Translations under genes and position numbers: made by a program
Shown: positions 11,531-23,039 of the stretch, in pieces
Position numbering within the stretch: position 1 is the first letter of the stretch
Layout: every line of letters begins with the position of its first letter
DNA from: Lonicera japonica
Taxonomy: Eukaryota; Streptophyta; Magnoliopsida; Dipsacales; Caprifoliaceae
NCBI GenBank assembly: GCA_021464415.1
Contig: JAKCWG010000186.1
Span: forward strand, 38,793 to 102,792
Direction of reading: 5' to 3'
Length of the DNA: 64,000 nt
The notes under the pieces: model-generated
What the model saw: only the letters and a program-made list of their open reading frames with translations
The model's database searches: none
Told to the model about the DNA's origin: nothing

Positions 11531-12189
11531 CGAGAAGAATTGTCGCACTCTATATAATTTGTATGCTTATGTTTACATCTTTTGTATATTTTTTTTTCAT
11601 TTTCATTGTCTCATGTGTTTGCTATCATTCTTTATTGGTGATCTCAAATCCCAGTTCGAACTGCTTATCTTTTCAAATTTACATCGCGTATAAACCATCC
11701 CGGTTAACGGTTTGTAAATGATTTTAAAACACAAGGACTATGTCATTCTGAGTTTGGGGAAGGATAAATCATTAAATTCTGCGCATTTATTTGTTTCATA
11801 GCATTCTCGCGAATTCAAGGAAAATTTTCATTTTCATTTTTTTTATTTTTATTTTTATTTTTGGCTTTTTGGAGCATCACTCGGTCACGAAAAGGCTAAA
11901 TTTAAAAAATATCAAGTAAGACATTTAGAAAATTTTCTATCTTTGTGAAAAATTACTTGATAATATTTTTAGTGACCATTGGGGAGAGTTTTCTGTTTTG
12001 CAAAAAAAATAAAAAAACAAAATTCCTTTCTTCTTTCTATCCCGCCGAACCCCCCCCCCCCCAAACTGTTCTTTTCTTTTCTTCTTCCTTTCCTCTTCTT
12101 TCTTCTTTCATTCTTCTTTCTTCCTCCATATTCATTCTTTTCCTCCATTTTCAAACACCACCAAGCTTTCATTTCTCGATATTTTCGCA
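11531..12189 (+). other. spacer after pol with pyrimidine-rich leader
   Basis: No coding sequence is visible. From about 12020 to 12180 the + strand is almost pure C/T, including a run of about 14 C (12049-12062, a site where assemblies often err). It leads into the ATG at 12190, so it may be the leader of the downstream ORF of the Athila-like element. That role is an inference. Confidence 0.4.
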
Positions 12190-13440
12190 ATGCCTCCATG
12201 CACACAACCGCCCAAACCAACTCAGATTACACATGCAATTCCAGATGGAGTCGAGGGAGGTTTTAGATCTACTGCAGACCGTTGTTGGTACGAGTCTATA
12301 TTTCGCACCCGAGAAGTCTTGATAGAGCATCCTTTAGAGGAGAGACCTACGCATGATGATCCATTACTTTATCACATTATTCTTCCGCACAATGGTTGGT
12401 ACGCTGCGCTGAAGGTCACTTGCGAGGCCAACGTTACTCTGTGTCGCGAATTTGTGGCTAGTCTAATATGCAAGGGTCCTCATTGCTACACTGCATTCGT
12501 TCGAGGGATTCGTATTAATCTTACGCCAAAGTTTGTTTCTGAGGTTACGGGTGTCACGCTAATGCCCAACTTTGAGTGCTCGTACTTATTAGGTGCTCCA
12601 AGTATGCCTACGCCCATAGAGGTCACTTTTACGCTCTACGAAATACCCACGGAGTGGGATGGGTCTGGTCATCTTCTCCGAGATTGGTCAGCACCTTAAT
12701 TTTTGGATTTTCATTTGGTTTTGGTTGGTTGTATTTTTCCTACGAGCCAGAAGTCAAAGATTTATCTATTGACTGCTCGTGTTTTCTACGCGATAGTTAG
12801 TGGCAGGCGAGTGGACTTAAGTTAGTGTTGGATTGAGGCTATTATAGCCGGGGTGGAGGATGTTAGGAAGTTTGTTTCTTGTGGAGTTCTTATCACCCGC
12901 CTATGCACATACAGAGGTATTAGGAGGGTGGTGGTGATGAGATGATACTTCCGAGAGGCCCAATTTGCGCTGCTTTTACGACGAGATCTACATCATAAAA
13001 AAAGTGTAGAGGTGCGGTTGCACAAGGCCCAGTAGGGGAGGAAGTTGAGGAGGATGATGCTTTTGACACTCATACTACTAATTTGCCGCCACCATCACTC
13101 AGTACATCACAGGCTGGACCATCTCAGATATATGGAAACGGTGAGACCCTGACTATGGATGGTTTGATGCATATGATGAAACGTATGCTCAAAGGGCAAG
13201 AGGAGCTCCAAATTCAGTTTCAGAGGCGAGTAGAGATAGAGGAAAACCAACACAGTGCTATGAGGAGCAGATACACGAAGTTGTACCGCAGCAAACCGCA
13301 TTGACCAGTCTGTTTCTTGCATGGATAGATCCTCGGCCGAGCTATGAGCTAGGATGCCAGGAGGCCACAATGCTGATGAGTCTGAAAGTTCTGAGGAGAG
13401 CAGTGAGGAAGAGTCAGATGGTGACGGAGGAGACTATCAG
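12190..13440 (+). pseudogene. downstream ORF of Athila-like element (plant transposon-protein domain), degenerate
   Basis: A 169-codon frame (12190-12699) starts at ATG and contains 'CREFVASLICKGPHCYTAFV' (about residues 84-103) followed by 'RGIRINLTPKFVSEVTGV'. This arrangement resembles the putative plant transposon-protein domain found downstream of pol in Athila-type elements. The frame then breaks. A second piece (13083-13304) has 'MDGLMHMMKRMLKGQEELQI' and looks helical, and 13370-13440 encodes an acidic serine/glutamate-rich tail. The position after integrase and before the LTR supports membership of the same element. Its role in the element is not known. Confidence 0.6.
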
Positions 13441-13554
13441 TTAGGCTAGGGATTATGATTTCTTTGTGTTCTATGTTTAGATCCCGTAGGCTTAGGTTTT
13501 TGCTGTTATGGAGGTGTTTGAATATGATGTATTTTATTTCGAACTTGTTTTTTT

Positions 13555-13582
13555 AATTTATATATATATATATATATATGTC
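13555..13582. repeat. (TA)n microsatellite
   Basis: A TA dinucleotide run lies in the AT-rich gap between the two ORF blocks. It is followed at 13634-13690 by a short tandem duplication of 'TTTTATAGAATTATCTGC'. Confidence 0.8.
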
Positions 13583-13746
13583 TTGTTCGAATGAAATGTG
13601 ATGCTCTTGTTATTGTTGTATTACTTATTTTATAGAATTATCTGCTTACCTATATTTTATAGAATTATCTGCTTACCTATATTTTATCTACACTAATTGT
13701 TTATCTAGATCCATTTTGTGAAGCTATATAGATACATATCTTACAC

Positions 13747-14645
13747 TTGGCACTAATGTCGTCTAATTATTCTTCCCCCGCACATAAAATATCATCTCAA
13801 GACAGGAGCCTGGATGATTTGCCTATGTTAGGGCTAGATACAGATGCCCCTGACCACGGTAATCTGAAGAACATTTCACCAGCCTTAAATTCATTTGAGA
13901 GCCCGGAGGGTGGTAATCAGCTTACTCGTGAGCCATTCACATTTCGAAAGAAGTTGTCTAGTGATGATGTAAAATGTAAAGAAGACGGGAATAAATATAT
14001 TGACATTGATGTTGAGATGACTGATGATAGTGAATCAGGTGAAGAAGCTATAAACGTGTGGAAGTTAAGTCAATCTATATCAGTTGCAACTGAATGTCAA
14101 TTTAATTATGATCCAATTGAGCCATTAGATTAGGAGTTTGATGAACCCATGAAGGAAGCTGATCAGTTGGAGGATGAGCAATCTATCTTACATGCATGAG
14201 CCCCTTTACGCGTTGAATTAAAAAGTTCTTGGCCCGCTAAGTTTACTGAACTGGCTAAGGTAAGTAAGAAAAGGCCATATGTAGAAGAGGAGTCAGATCC
14301 TTCTATGGGTGAAGAGAGTGAATATGAAGAGAAATTTGATTTATCTGAAGATTCCAATTTCGAAAGTAGCAATGATAAGTTTGATGGGTCTGACAAGGAG
14401 AGTGATAGCAGTAATGGTACACACTGGTGGTCTGAATCATCTATTGAAGATCAAATGATGCCATATAAAATAGCGAAGAGAGCACTCCATCCACTTGAAG
14501 ATACTGTTGATGTAAAGACTTTATATTAATTACATCCACAGGATTGAAAGTTTGTGCAGGATGAGATATTCTTATTCTGGTATCCAGAAGTGGACATTGA
14601 AGCTTACAAAGGAGGATGGCAGGTAGAATAGTATGTTCGACAATC
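13747..14645 (+). pseudogene. unrecognised acidic ORF remnant
   Basis: Two frames (13747-14133 and 14305-14529, with weakly continuous sequence between and after) encode acidic, serine-rich protein. Segments include 'DDLPMLGLDTDAPDHGN', 'IDIDVEMTDDSESGEEA' and 'SEYEEKFDLSEDSNFES'. The tail around 14545-14640 reads 'DEIFLFWYPEVDIEAYKGGW'. I do not recognise a family. Stops at 14131 and 14528 interrupt it. The position, between the downstream ORF and a purine tract, suggests it is part of the retroelement or host sequence it captured. Confidence 0.4.
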
Positions 14646-14994
14646 CGTAAAGGCGAGCTAAGAATTATAAAGCCTACATTGTGGATTGTTGATTTGCATG
14701 ATTAAGGCATGAGAAATGTGGTTAGATCTTTTGAGATCTGGGGTATCACAATCTTCGTATGGCCCAGCCTTCGCTTAACTCATGAGTAGATACAAAGGTA
14801 AGCAAGGTAAGTAGTTTAGGATTTTTTTTTCCCAATTGTTTATTTTTAGCTTTTAGTATATTCGATGTTGCTAACATGCAGGTTTTCATTAAGTTAACCC
14901 ACTCTCAGGTATACTTTTCCTTCTTTTTCAATTATTTCAGTCCCTTGCATGCATGCTTTTATACTTGTTTCGTAACATTGGGGACAATGTTGGA

Positions 14995-15016
14995 TTTTAG
15001 TTGGGGGAGGGAGACA
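14995..15016 (+). other. internal polypurine tract of Athila-like element
   Basis: TTGGGGGAGGGAGACATG follows 'CATTGGGGACAATGTTGG'. This pairing recurs in Athila-type elements after the last ORF. It could be an internal priming tract, because a second purine tract abuts the LTR at 18143. Confidence 0.5.
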
Positions 15017-15094
15017 TGTGGTCAAATTTTATCGAAAAGCCTGCATGCAAGTAACTTAGGATAGTCGTTTTGCTTTATTTTTATTTTCTTTCTT

Positions 15095-15150
15095 TAAAAA
15101 ATAAAAAATAAAAAATAAAAAATAAAAAATAAAAAATAAAAAATAAAAAA
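15095..15150. repeat. (AAAAAT)n microsatellite
   Basis: The hexamer AAAAAT is repeated about nine times just after the purine tract. Confidence 0.9.
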
Positions 15151-16665
15151 CAAAATAATAATTTAAGATTACAAGTTTAAGTCGTTCCATCTAGTTCTGT
15201 TTTGCTTTCTCTCATTGGGCGACGACACATTCTTGAGTTGATTTAGTATATGGTGTAGTATTCGATAAACTAGAGAAGTTTCTGAATCTTCTTGTTGTTT
15301 AAAAGATGCATGCTAAGTTGAATCTATTTGTTTGTGTACTTTTCGGCATTGCTTAATATTAGAATGATAGATCTTAACTAGTGAAATGATCTGTTCAAAA
15401 TTAAAGTGGAGACCATATAGCCGTGAAGTTTTGAGCAATTCTTTCATATCTAAGAGTTATATACATAAACTCTAATTCCTGAAAAGCATTTTACAAATCG
15501 ATTGAATCTTTTAAATTACAATTTTAATTCAGTTTTATAAAGGTAAGTCCATGAGATGCTAAATCATGAAAGGCCTTGTAGTTGTCTGAATTTAGAAGTT
15601 GGAAGCTAAGGAAATGATATAGACCATCTTTGTTTAAGCCACTAGCCTTAGCATATCCTTACATTTTATCCGTAACAGCCCTTTTGAAGCCTGAAGCCTT
15701 GTTTCAAAGTTAAACCTAAGCCTGTACTAAAAATTCCACATCCATTGGCTCGTTTGCACAAAAGGCTCAAAAGTAGAGGCATGGTCAAGTATGCTAATCT
15801 GGAAAAAAAATTAAAAGAGAAGCAGAAAAAGCAAAGAATGAGATATTTGCATTGAGAAAAATGAATATGCGTGAATGATGATGTTTATTGAAAATGCAAA
15901 TTGAAGGTTGTATACAATATAATTAGAATGTGGGTATTGAAGTAAAGAGAAAGAGCTAAAAAGCCTTTGAGCATCACAAAAATAAGCAAACGAGTCTTTT
16001 GAATTCCCAGTTGACCCGTTCGTTTTGTAACAATTACCCCTAGCCCCATTACAACCTAATAAAGTCCTATTTGATCCTTAGTGGCTTAGTTTCGAGGTTT
16101 AGATGATGAGAAGGTATACAAAAGCATTCTTGCCTTTGTAAAATTTGAATATCTTTCCCAGAGACTCCTACTCTTTTATTTTAGCGTCTTTTCATTTTAA
16201 ACATACATGAGGCATTTGATTTTGATTACAAATATTCCATTTAGCCCATATGTGGAGAGATATACCTAATTCGTAGCGATTCATTTATTGAGTGTATATC
16301 CGGTAAGAGTTTGAGTCAAAGCTTAGCATGAACTAAGTATGGATCTATGATTGGTTTTGAAAGTTGAAAGTCAATGCATTTGCCCACGCACACACATTTA
16401 TGATCTATATTTATGCAATGCCGTATTTTGAATGCATCAAGATTGTTATTTCTCTTGTATATCTCTTGCTAATGTGTCATTAAGTCAGTTTAGGTCCTTG
16501 CTGAGCCATTTGAGAGAGAATTTATGTATAATAGGTGACTTTGGGACAAGACTTGAATTGCAATTGGAAATTTTGTGGGTATATTCACTGGAAACCCTCA
16601 TGAGACACAACTCGTCCTGTTAGGGGTGACCTATGGGTTTAAAGGCTTATTGCATGCGCTTAATG
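15151..16665 (+). other. 3' untranslated region of the Athila-like element
   Basis: No sustained reading frame or known domain is present. Content is consistent with the long non-coding 3' region of Athila-type elements. It is interrupted by the hAT-like insertion at 16666 and continues at 18018-18142, where 'TTGCTAGAGACTAGCAATACG' and a purine tract precede the LTR. Confidence 0.5.
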
Positions 16666-18017
16666 TAGGGGTGTTTTCGGTTTCGGTCTGGGTAGAAAAT
16701 AAGTACCCCAAACCTAAACCAAATATAAAAATTCAATTTCGGTTCGGTTCGGTTTCGGTTTCGGTTTCTAAAACTTCGAAACCCAAACTCGAACCAAACT
16801 TTTCGGTTCAGTTTCGGTTCGGTTTTATTCAGTTTTAACATATATTTTTTTTTCATTTTTTCTAAATCAATTTAGCATAACAATGTAATACTAATAATAA
16901 TGTAAGTAGGGGTGTTTTCGGTTTCGGTCGGGGTAGAAACTAGAGTATCCCAAACCCTCCCCAAAATTTATAGTTCGGTTTCGGTTCGGTTCGATTTCGG
17001 TTTTTGTACCTATGAAACCCAAACCCTCCCAAAACTATTCGGTTTCGGTCCAGTTCTATCTCATTCGGGTTTTTTTTTGTATTGTTAAAACTTTAGTTCA
17101 AAATTGTACTAAAAATATAAATTCACTCAAAAGGCGCTACAAAAAAAATTATATAATGTATTTATTTTAATAATTAACTTAAGTAATTATTTGTAAATGT
17201 AAATAATACATAAGGTTGGGTCATTTATATAATGTAAATGTTGTAAGAAAGTTTCCTTTTTTTTTAATGTCTTGTAAGACAACTTAAGTAATTACATTAA
17301 ATTAGCAAATTTTTTTTTTTTTAAAGATTCAGTTTTTCGGTCCAGTTCGGGGACCCCGAATCCCCAACCTATATCGACCCAAATCAATCGATTTCAGTTT
17401 CGATTTTTTATTTCAGTTTCAGTTTTTTTTTGGTTCATGAAATTTTGGATCGTAACGGACCGGTTCGGTTCGTTCGTTCGGTTTTCGGATTTTTGACAAC
17501 ACCCCTAAATGTAAGAATGGTTCATATTCAAATTAAAGTCTTATTTTTTTAGAAACAAGGAGCAAACATATATAGACTATATTTTGGATTTAGTTACAAT
17601 TTTATTTGTACATTTACAAGAATAAAACACATTAAATAAAATGATGAAATATCTTACCATCATATATGTGATAAAAAAATCTTAGCTCTGTGTAATTAAT
17701 TCAATAATAAGGGCACGCGTTAATGACTATTTTTTCAAGATTATCACAATATGTAATTATTAAGGAACTTATTCTTATAAAAAGCCATTTTTTTCGTATT
17801 ATAATATAATTAACGTGTGCCATTAGAGTATCTATTAACATTTTTTTTCTTATACATAATTCGGTTCGATTTAGTTCGGTTTTGAGCTAGCTTACCCCAA
17901 ACCCGAACCAAACTTTTTGGTTTCGGTTCGGTTTTCTCGTTTTCGGTTTCGATTTTTTTCGGTTCAGGGTTTTACGGATCGGTTCGGTCGGTTTTCGAAT
18001 TGGCATTAACACTCCTA
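16666..18017. mobile_element. outer hAT-like MITE with CGGTTTCGGTT repeats, 8-bp TSD
   Basis: The termini are TAGGGGTGTTTTCGG (left) and the inverted form ending ACACTCCTA (right). The flanks GCTTAATG (16658-16665) and GCTTAATA (18018-18025) form an 8-bp target duplication with one mismatch, the size made by hAT transposases. Subterminal sequence is built of GGTTCGGTTTCGG-type repeats at both ends. It carries no transposase and contains the nested element at 16907-17507; without that the length is about 743 bp. The arginine/phenylalanine-rich frames here are translations of the minisatellite and are not genes. Confidence 0.8.
16907..17507. mobile_element. inner hAT-like MITE nested in the outer copy, perfect 8-bp TSD
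   Basis: It starts TAGGGGTGTTTTCGGTTTCG and ends GACAACACCCCTA, with perfect 8-bp direct repeats AATGTAAG at 16899-16906 and 17508-17515. It has the same terminal and subterminal sequence as the outer element, so one family member jumped into another. Its length is 601 bp and it has no coding capacity. An autonomous hAT element elsewhere must have supplied transposase (inference). Confidence 0.9.
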
Positions 18018-18125
18018 GCTTAATACAACTGTTTAGTTTAGGATTGTGTTTTTCTTTCTTTTTTTTGTATATTTTTTTTGAGAGATATATGTCATCTTAT
18101 CACTCTATTGCTAGAGACTAGCAAT

Positions 18126-18142
18126 ACGTTAGTTAGAAGAGG
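18126..18142 (+). other. polypurine tract before the Athila-like 3' LTR
   Basis: GTTAGTTAGAAGAGG abuts TGATTGAG. The preceding 'TTGCTAGAGACTAGCAA' matches the inverted-repeat-like sequence that precedes the LTR tract in Athila/Diaspora elements, as I recall them. The tract would prime plus-strand synthesis. Confidence 0.5.
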
Positions 18143-20790
18143 TGATTGAGCCTAGAAATTGCATTTCTAAACCCTTAAAAAATACTCAATTAGCTTCTAA
18201 TTACCGTCTAAAACTAGAAGTTGCATGTAAATTTGGTTTAAGCATGAAAAGAAGGCACTGCATTGCATTTCGGTGTTACTACGCCATTTTATGGGCCTAA
18301 AGTGGTTAATCAGTTGAGGTTATATACAAGATAGAAGGTTGAAAGCGGAAAAGTGCAAGAAGAAGGCCCACATATAATGTCGATATCTATTCCGAGGCCC
18401 GAGGAGAGGAAAACTCTTCAAACTAACCCCAGAGCGCTAGCGAGAAGAGAATAGCAAGTCCCTAAGCATAAATAAAATGAATGCAAGTGTCCAAGAATGA
18501 TCCCAAGAGGAAAGAAGCTCAACCGAATCAATTCCGGAAGTTTTCTAGTAAAACTGAGAACTGCCATAAAAAGCCCGGGTTGTAGCTGATCAAAGTTTTT
18601 CTACAATGAGAATTTGATGAAATTTCCAGAAATAAAAGTTGTATATCTTTAAATTACCTACGCGTAAGAAAAAACGGAGCATCAATCGGAGTTTGGAGCA
18701 AAAAGTTATGACCAAAATAAGAAGCAGCCAAAAGAAAAAGAAAAAAAATCACGAAGATCAATCCCCACTTTTGTTTTTTGGCCCATTTTCGATTTTTGGC
18801 TCTTTTCGACCCGTTTCTTCAAGGATCATCCAACCCATGACTAGAGACACTTGTGGGACATATAAAAGACCATATACTCATTATTTAGGGTACGCCACAC
18901 TTTAGGGTCGATAGAACAGAGAGGATGAGAGCACTGTAACTTTCTGGGAGATTTTGCGCTTCTATGTCGATCAAACTTTGAGTGATTTTTCTTTATTTTC
19001 TTAAAAAAAATTGTTAGGCTAGTTAATTTATTATATTTTACGGATGGACCATTAGTGTATGCTACGATTATTCATCAATCAATTCAGTTTCAATTGCAAT
19101 TATTGTTCTTCATCCAGGTAAACCCTAGTTTTATAATTTATTTCAATTCAATTGCTTATAATTGTTTATTTTCTTAGATAGTCATAGATTAGTTGTTAGT
19201 AATCTTATGTATTTTTTAATTTTTAGCTAAACCCTCGTTTTAGGGGTTGGTTCTAGGGTTTATAGATCTGTTTTGTCGGTTTTTTGGTTTTTCATTGATT
19301 TATGCTTGCTTCTCGTTTGGTATTCAAATAGTTTATCATTTTTTAATTCTATTCATATTTAATTCATTGTTCATCATAATTAATATGATTTTCCAGAATT
19401 ATTAGGGTTTTGGTCGAATTTCTTCAGTTTATGTCCGTTTTGAATTTGTTTATCGTTTTAAGCATAAAATCTTCGTTTTAAATCGGAATTGAGAAATTTC
19501 AAAGCCAAAAGTTTTCAAATTTGATTTTCTTTATTATTAGGTATTTTTCTACTACTTTTAATGGTTTATAAGATTTCTTACATGTCTAATTTGAATATGT
19601 CTAACTAAATCACTTGTTAGGGGTCCATAATGAAAAATACGTTGTTAATCCTTGAATGTAATCCAATTTAACTTTGAATTTGATTTTTCCATTGGTTATA
19701 GATCACCTACTGAGTGTATGAGTAGTTTCTTTTCTTTACATGCCTAAAAAATATGTTTCCATAAATTAACTCATAAACACCATTTGATTAAGAACCGTAA
19801 ATCGTCAATTCACTGATTTTCGTACCAAAACCCTAACGTGGATAATTTGAAGATGGTATTTATCATCTGATTAGTTGGGTTAGTTTTTCAAGTGAATTGG
19901 CTGATTTGGCACTGATTTGGTATTTATTCAAGTAAGTATGGAAAAAGTGCTAATTTTGACTTTCTGCGTTCTTTTTAAGACGAATTTGGTTTGAATCACC
20001 TTCAAACATATTCGAACCTTAGGAGAGTGTTAAGCTACTGATTTTTGAAAATTTTAATTAACTTGGATTGTTTTTGTCACGCAATAGCAATGCTAGGTTT
20101 TAAATTACACTTTTTCAAGGTCAAAAAGCTTCACTATCGAATTCTATTGCTCAAAGCTAGTCTATATAGTCTTTGTCACGCATGGGCTATGATGTACTTG
20201 TAGTAGCAGTACAATTGGATGGTTGGAAGGTCTAGGAGCTGAAACTTAGTGAAAAACCTTATTTAAACTTAGATTTGAATTACTCGATTAGACTAGTTTC
20301 GTACTCCCTAGCTATGGATACCCTTAACGTTAGTTTCCTGTTGGTTTAAGTTCATTTAGTATTCTGATTTATTTAGCTTGTGTGCTGTTTTATTTTATTT
20401 ATTTATTTTTAGTTTAATTGCATGTTCCCCTAGTGCATTTAGGAAGTCTGTAGGTAGATAACTTGCACTTGTGGATTCCCTTTAATTTTTGCACCCTAGG
20501 ACTATATTTGCTTTTAGTTTTAGTTTACGTTAGTTAGTAGCTTAATTTAGTTTCATTTTTCCTTTTCCAATCCCCATTTCAATCATCTTTTCCTTTCTTT
20601 TCCCTTCTTTTCCCTGAGAGAGATAACTAGAAGAAATAGGTTCCTTACCTTCACTGTGGTTCGACCTTAGACTTCCCAAGTATATTATAACTTGACTGAT
20701 TGCACTTGGGCGTAATACTTCGCACTTTCTGAGCTTGGTCACTGCTCTTCATGGGATTGTGAACGGTCTCCATCATCACTAAGTGTCGCG
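18143..20790 (+). repeat. Athila-like 3' LTR
   Basis: It starts TGATTGAGCC directly after a purine tract. A TATA box (TATAAAAG, 18861-18868) is followed by a leader typical of such LTRs. The right part has 'CACTGTGGTTCGACC', a sequence found near the 3' end of Athila-type LTRs. Segment 19455-20150 recurs inverted at 3620-4330. The right boundary (about 20770-20800) is inferred from where gag-like coding of another element starts. A weak TGTCGCGTTACG near 20784 could be a decayed primer-binding site. The long length (about 2.65 kb) may include unnoticed insertions. Confidence 0.5.
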
Positions 20791-20806
20791 TTACGTTTGA
20801 ATCTCA

Positions 20807-22390
20807 ATGAATGGTGTGAATATCATCAAAATGTCAACCGACAATTGCGTAGCCCTACGTCATACAATCCAAGACCTAATCGACACGAAAAAAAATTCGG
20901 CACCTTCAACCCTGAATGTAGCTCAAAATCCTTTACCAAAGCATCATATTAATACCATCAGAGAATATGTGTATATTCCCAACCCTGTTTTCTAGATCTG
21001 CTCTATTTCTAAACAAGAAAAAGGAGATGAGTTAAAATTAGGTTCTAAGGAACCTGCACATGTTAAAGATGAGAAATTTGGTTCTGAGAAACCTAACCAA
21101 TGAAATGAAACCCAAAATAAAGAAAGGTTGAAACGTGGTTCTAAGGAACCTGCACCCGTTGATGCTATGGAATCCGGTTCTGAAGAAACCAATCAAGAAG
21201 ATGAAACCCTCTTAGGGCTATGTGTTTATGAATCCCCATCACCTCCACACAATGCTACTGTGGTATATGATCCAAATGTTATAGGATGGATGAAGACAAT
21301 GTAATTTCTACCTGATTTTGGAAAAAACCAAGGAATAACAAACATTTTGCAACCAAAAGGCAATCCGAAGGGACAAAGACTTGGGTTTAATCAAGAGAAA
21401 CCGAGAAGATGAATGGTCACATGACGAAACATGATGCACATATCGGGATCATAACTTTTGATTAGGATAAAGTGGCTAAAGCAAGTGAAGGTACAAAAAT
21501 AACACCATTCGATGTATCCGAACCATGCGGAAGAAAAGTAGATCTAGTGACTGCTTGGGTACAACAACTGACTCGCTCGGGATGAGTTTACCAACCACTT
21601 ACAGCCAACTCACCAAAAGAGCTTGCCAAAGATCCTGAAGAGGGAAAGGTTGTCAACTTAAGAAGACCCAAGCCCAGATCTACATTTAGGGTCTTTGTGT
21701 TGCCTCCAAACCACGCCGTTTGGCTTTGATGAAAATGTTAGATTAATCGATTATCCTTCTTGAATCAACTCCCGCCAAATAAACAAGCATGATAGCGACA
21801 TTGGGAGTCCAACAACGGATCTTAGGGTTTTTCGATGAAAACTTATCACCACTTGGGAAAAATCATAATCAAGCCTTGCACATCACTATTGAATCAAAAG
21901 GCATGACAATCCTATATATTTTTATTGATAATGGGTCTACTATCAATGTGTGTCCATTAAAAACAGTTGTTAGATTAGGTATCGATGTTGTGAGCCTTGA
22001 AGACTCACCCATCACGGTACGATCATATGATAACATAAAGAGAGAAGTATTGGATTATATAATATTAGACTTAGAATGGGACCTGCGACTTTTACAACAT
22101 AATTCCAAGTGATTGACATTCCTTCTAGTTTCAACTTGTTGCTGAGAAGAGTATGGTTACATGAAATGGGAGCACTACCATATTCTCTACATCAAAAGAC
22201 AAAAATCCCATGTAATGGTGATATAATTATCATCAAAGGAGACCCTAAAAAAACAATAGAGACTAAGGATTCACCCATGCTTGAACACTTACCATTTTAT
22301 ACAATCCATCATCAAAACAAAAGGAATAAGATACTAAAGCAACTAGCCTCCAACAAGGTCCCAAAATTGGAAGTAATCTTTTTGACGTAG
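20807..22390 (+). pseudogene. Tat-like gypsy gag end and protease remnant
   Basis: The start encodes 'HTIQDLIDTKK' and 'NVAQNPLPKHH', matching the gag C terminus of Tat-lineage elements. A frame at 21789-22112 has 'ALHITIESKGMTILYIFIDN' followed by GSTINV, a retropepsin with its active-site aspartate in the D-x-G-S form. The next frame (22109-22390) contains 'LHEMGALPYSLHQKTKIPC', the conserved segment after the Tat protease. Stops and frameshifts separate the pieces, and no RT follows before the junction with the next element. A degenerate acidic tandem segment with GSKEPAH-like units lies at 21035-21190. Confidence 0.7.
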
Positions 22391-23025
22391 GCGGTCTCTC
22401 AAGTTTGGTGATCTCCAACATAATATGAAAGTTCACTCGTATTAATGTAATCGGGGTAGGAATGATCATCATGGTCTCACGGATAAAATGCGACCGTACA
22501 GATAAAGAGAGGAATGAGCAACCACATATTAGGTTCGCCCCCCACGAGAATCGAATAAAAAGTAATGGGGTAAATGCAAGGAATGGGACTTTAACAGCCA
22601 CTCTAATATAAGTATGCCATGTTCTAGCCTCAGCCAGCAATAATGGACTAACGATTTATAAGATAGTCAACCGTTGGACGGCGGATGACTATAACATAAT
22701 CCATCAGTCGCTTTTTTGCTTATACATGGTGGCAGAACTAATCCCGAGTACAAACCTATATGAATAGGGATAATAAATAATGTAAGAGCCAATAACTGAA
22801 ATAGTTTGCAAGGGAGGCTAAAAGAAAATCTCTGAGCAGAACATTATGGATGGACATAGCCAAGGCAAGCTAACATCTTATTTCCCAATTTCTCCCGTTT
22901 CCAAATATCCTAACGGTAGAATCCTATCACACGAGAGCATATCGATTATACGAGGGATACCGTCACGTTCACACAATAATCTAAGATCTACCCTTGAACC
23001 CCGCGAAGAAACACCAAACCTATAG
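22391..23025 (-). pseudogene. 5' internal region of a minus-strand Tekay-like element, degenerate
   Basis: This lies immediately downstream (minus strand) of the LTR and primer-binding site at 23026-23040. Read on the minus strand it continues 'TATAGGTTTGGTGTTTC', a sequence I recall following the primer-binding site in Tekay-type elements. Frames are broken and no gag domain is clear. It is cut off by the junction with the Tat-like fragment at about 22390. Confidence 0.45.
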
Positions 23026-23039
23026 TTCTAATACTAACT
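23026..23039 (-). other. decayed tRNA-iMet primer-binding site
   Basis: On the minus strand the sequence after the LTR end (GTCACA) reads AGTTAGTATTAGAACTA. Compared with the usual TGGTATCAGAGC the differences are transitions (G to A, C to T, G to A), plus one lost base after it. This position marks the LTR as the 5' LTR of a minus-strand element. Confidence 0.5.

Noticed and set aside
16621..16630. TAGGGGTGAC as another hAT terminus
   Set aside because: It lacks the following TTTTCGGTTTCGG sequence and has no partner end or target duplication.
16575..16856. Open frames on both strands rich in Phe/Arg/Asn
   Set aside because: They are translations of the GGTTTCGG repeat at the end of a MITE.
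22263..22640. 125-codon minus-strand frame
   Set aside because: It crosses the junction of a Tat-like protease remnant and a Tekay-like internal region and has no recognisable domain.
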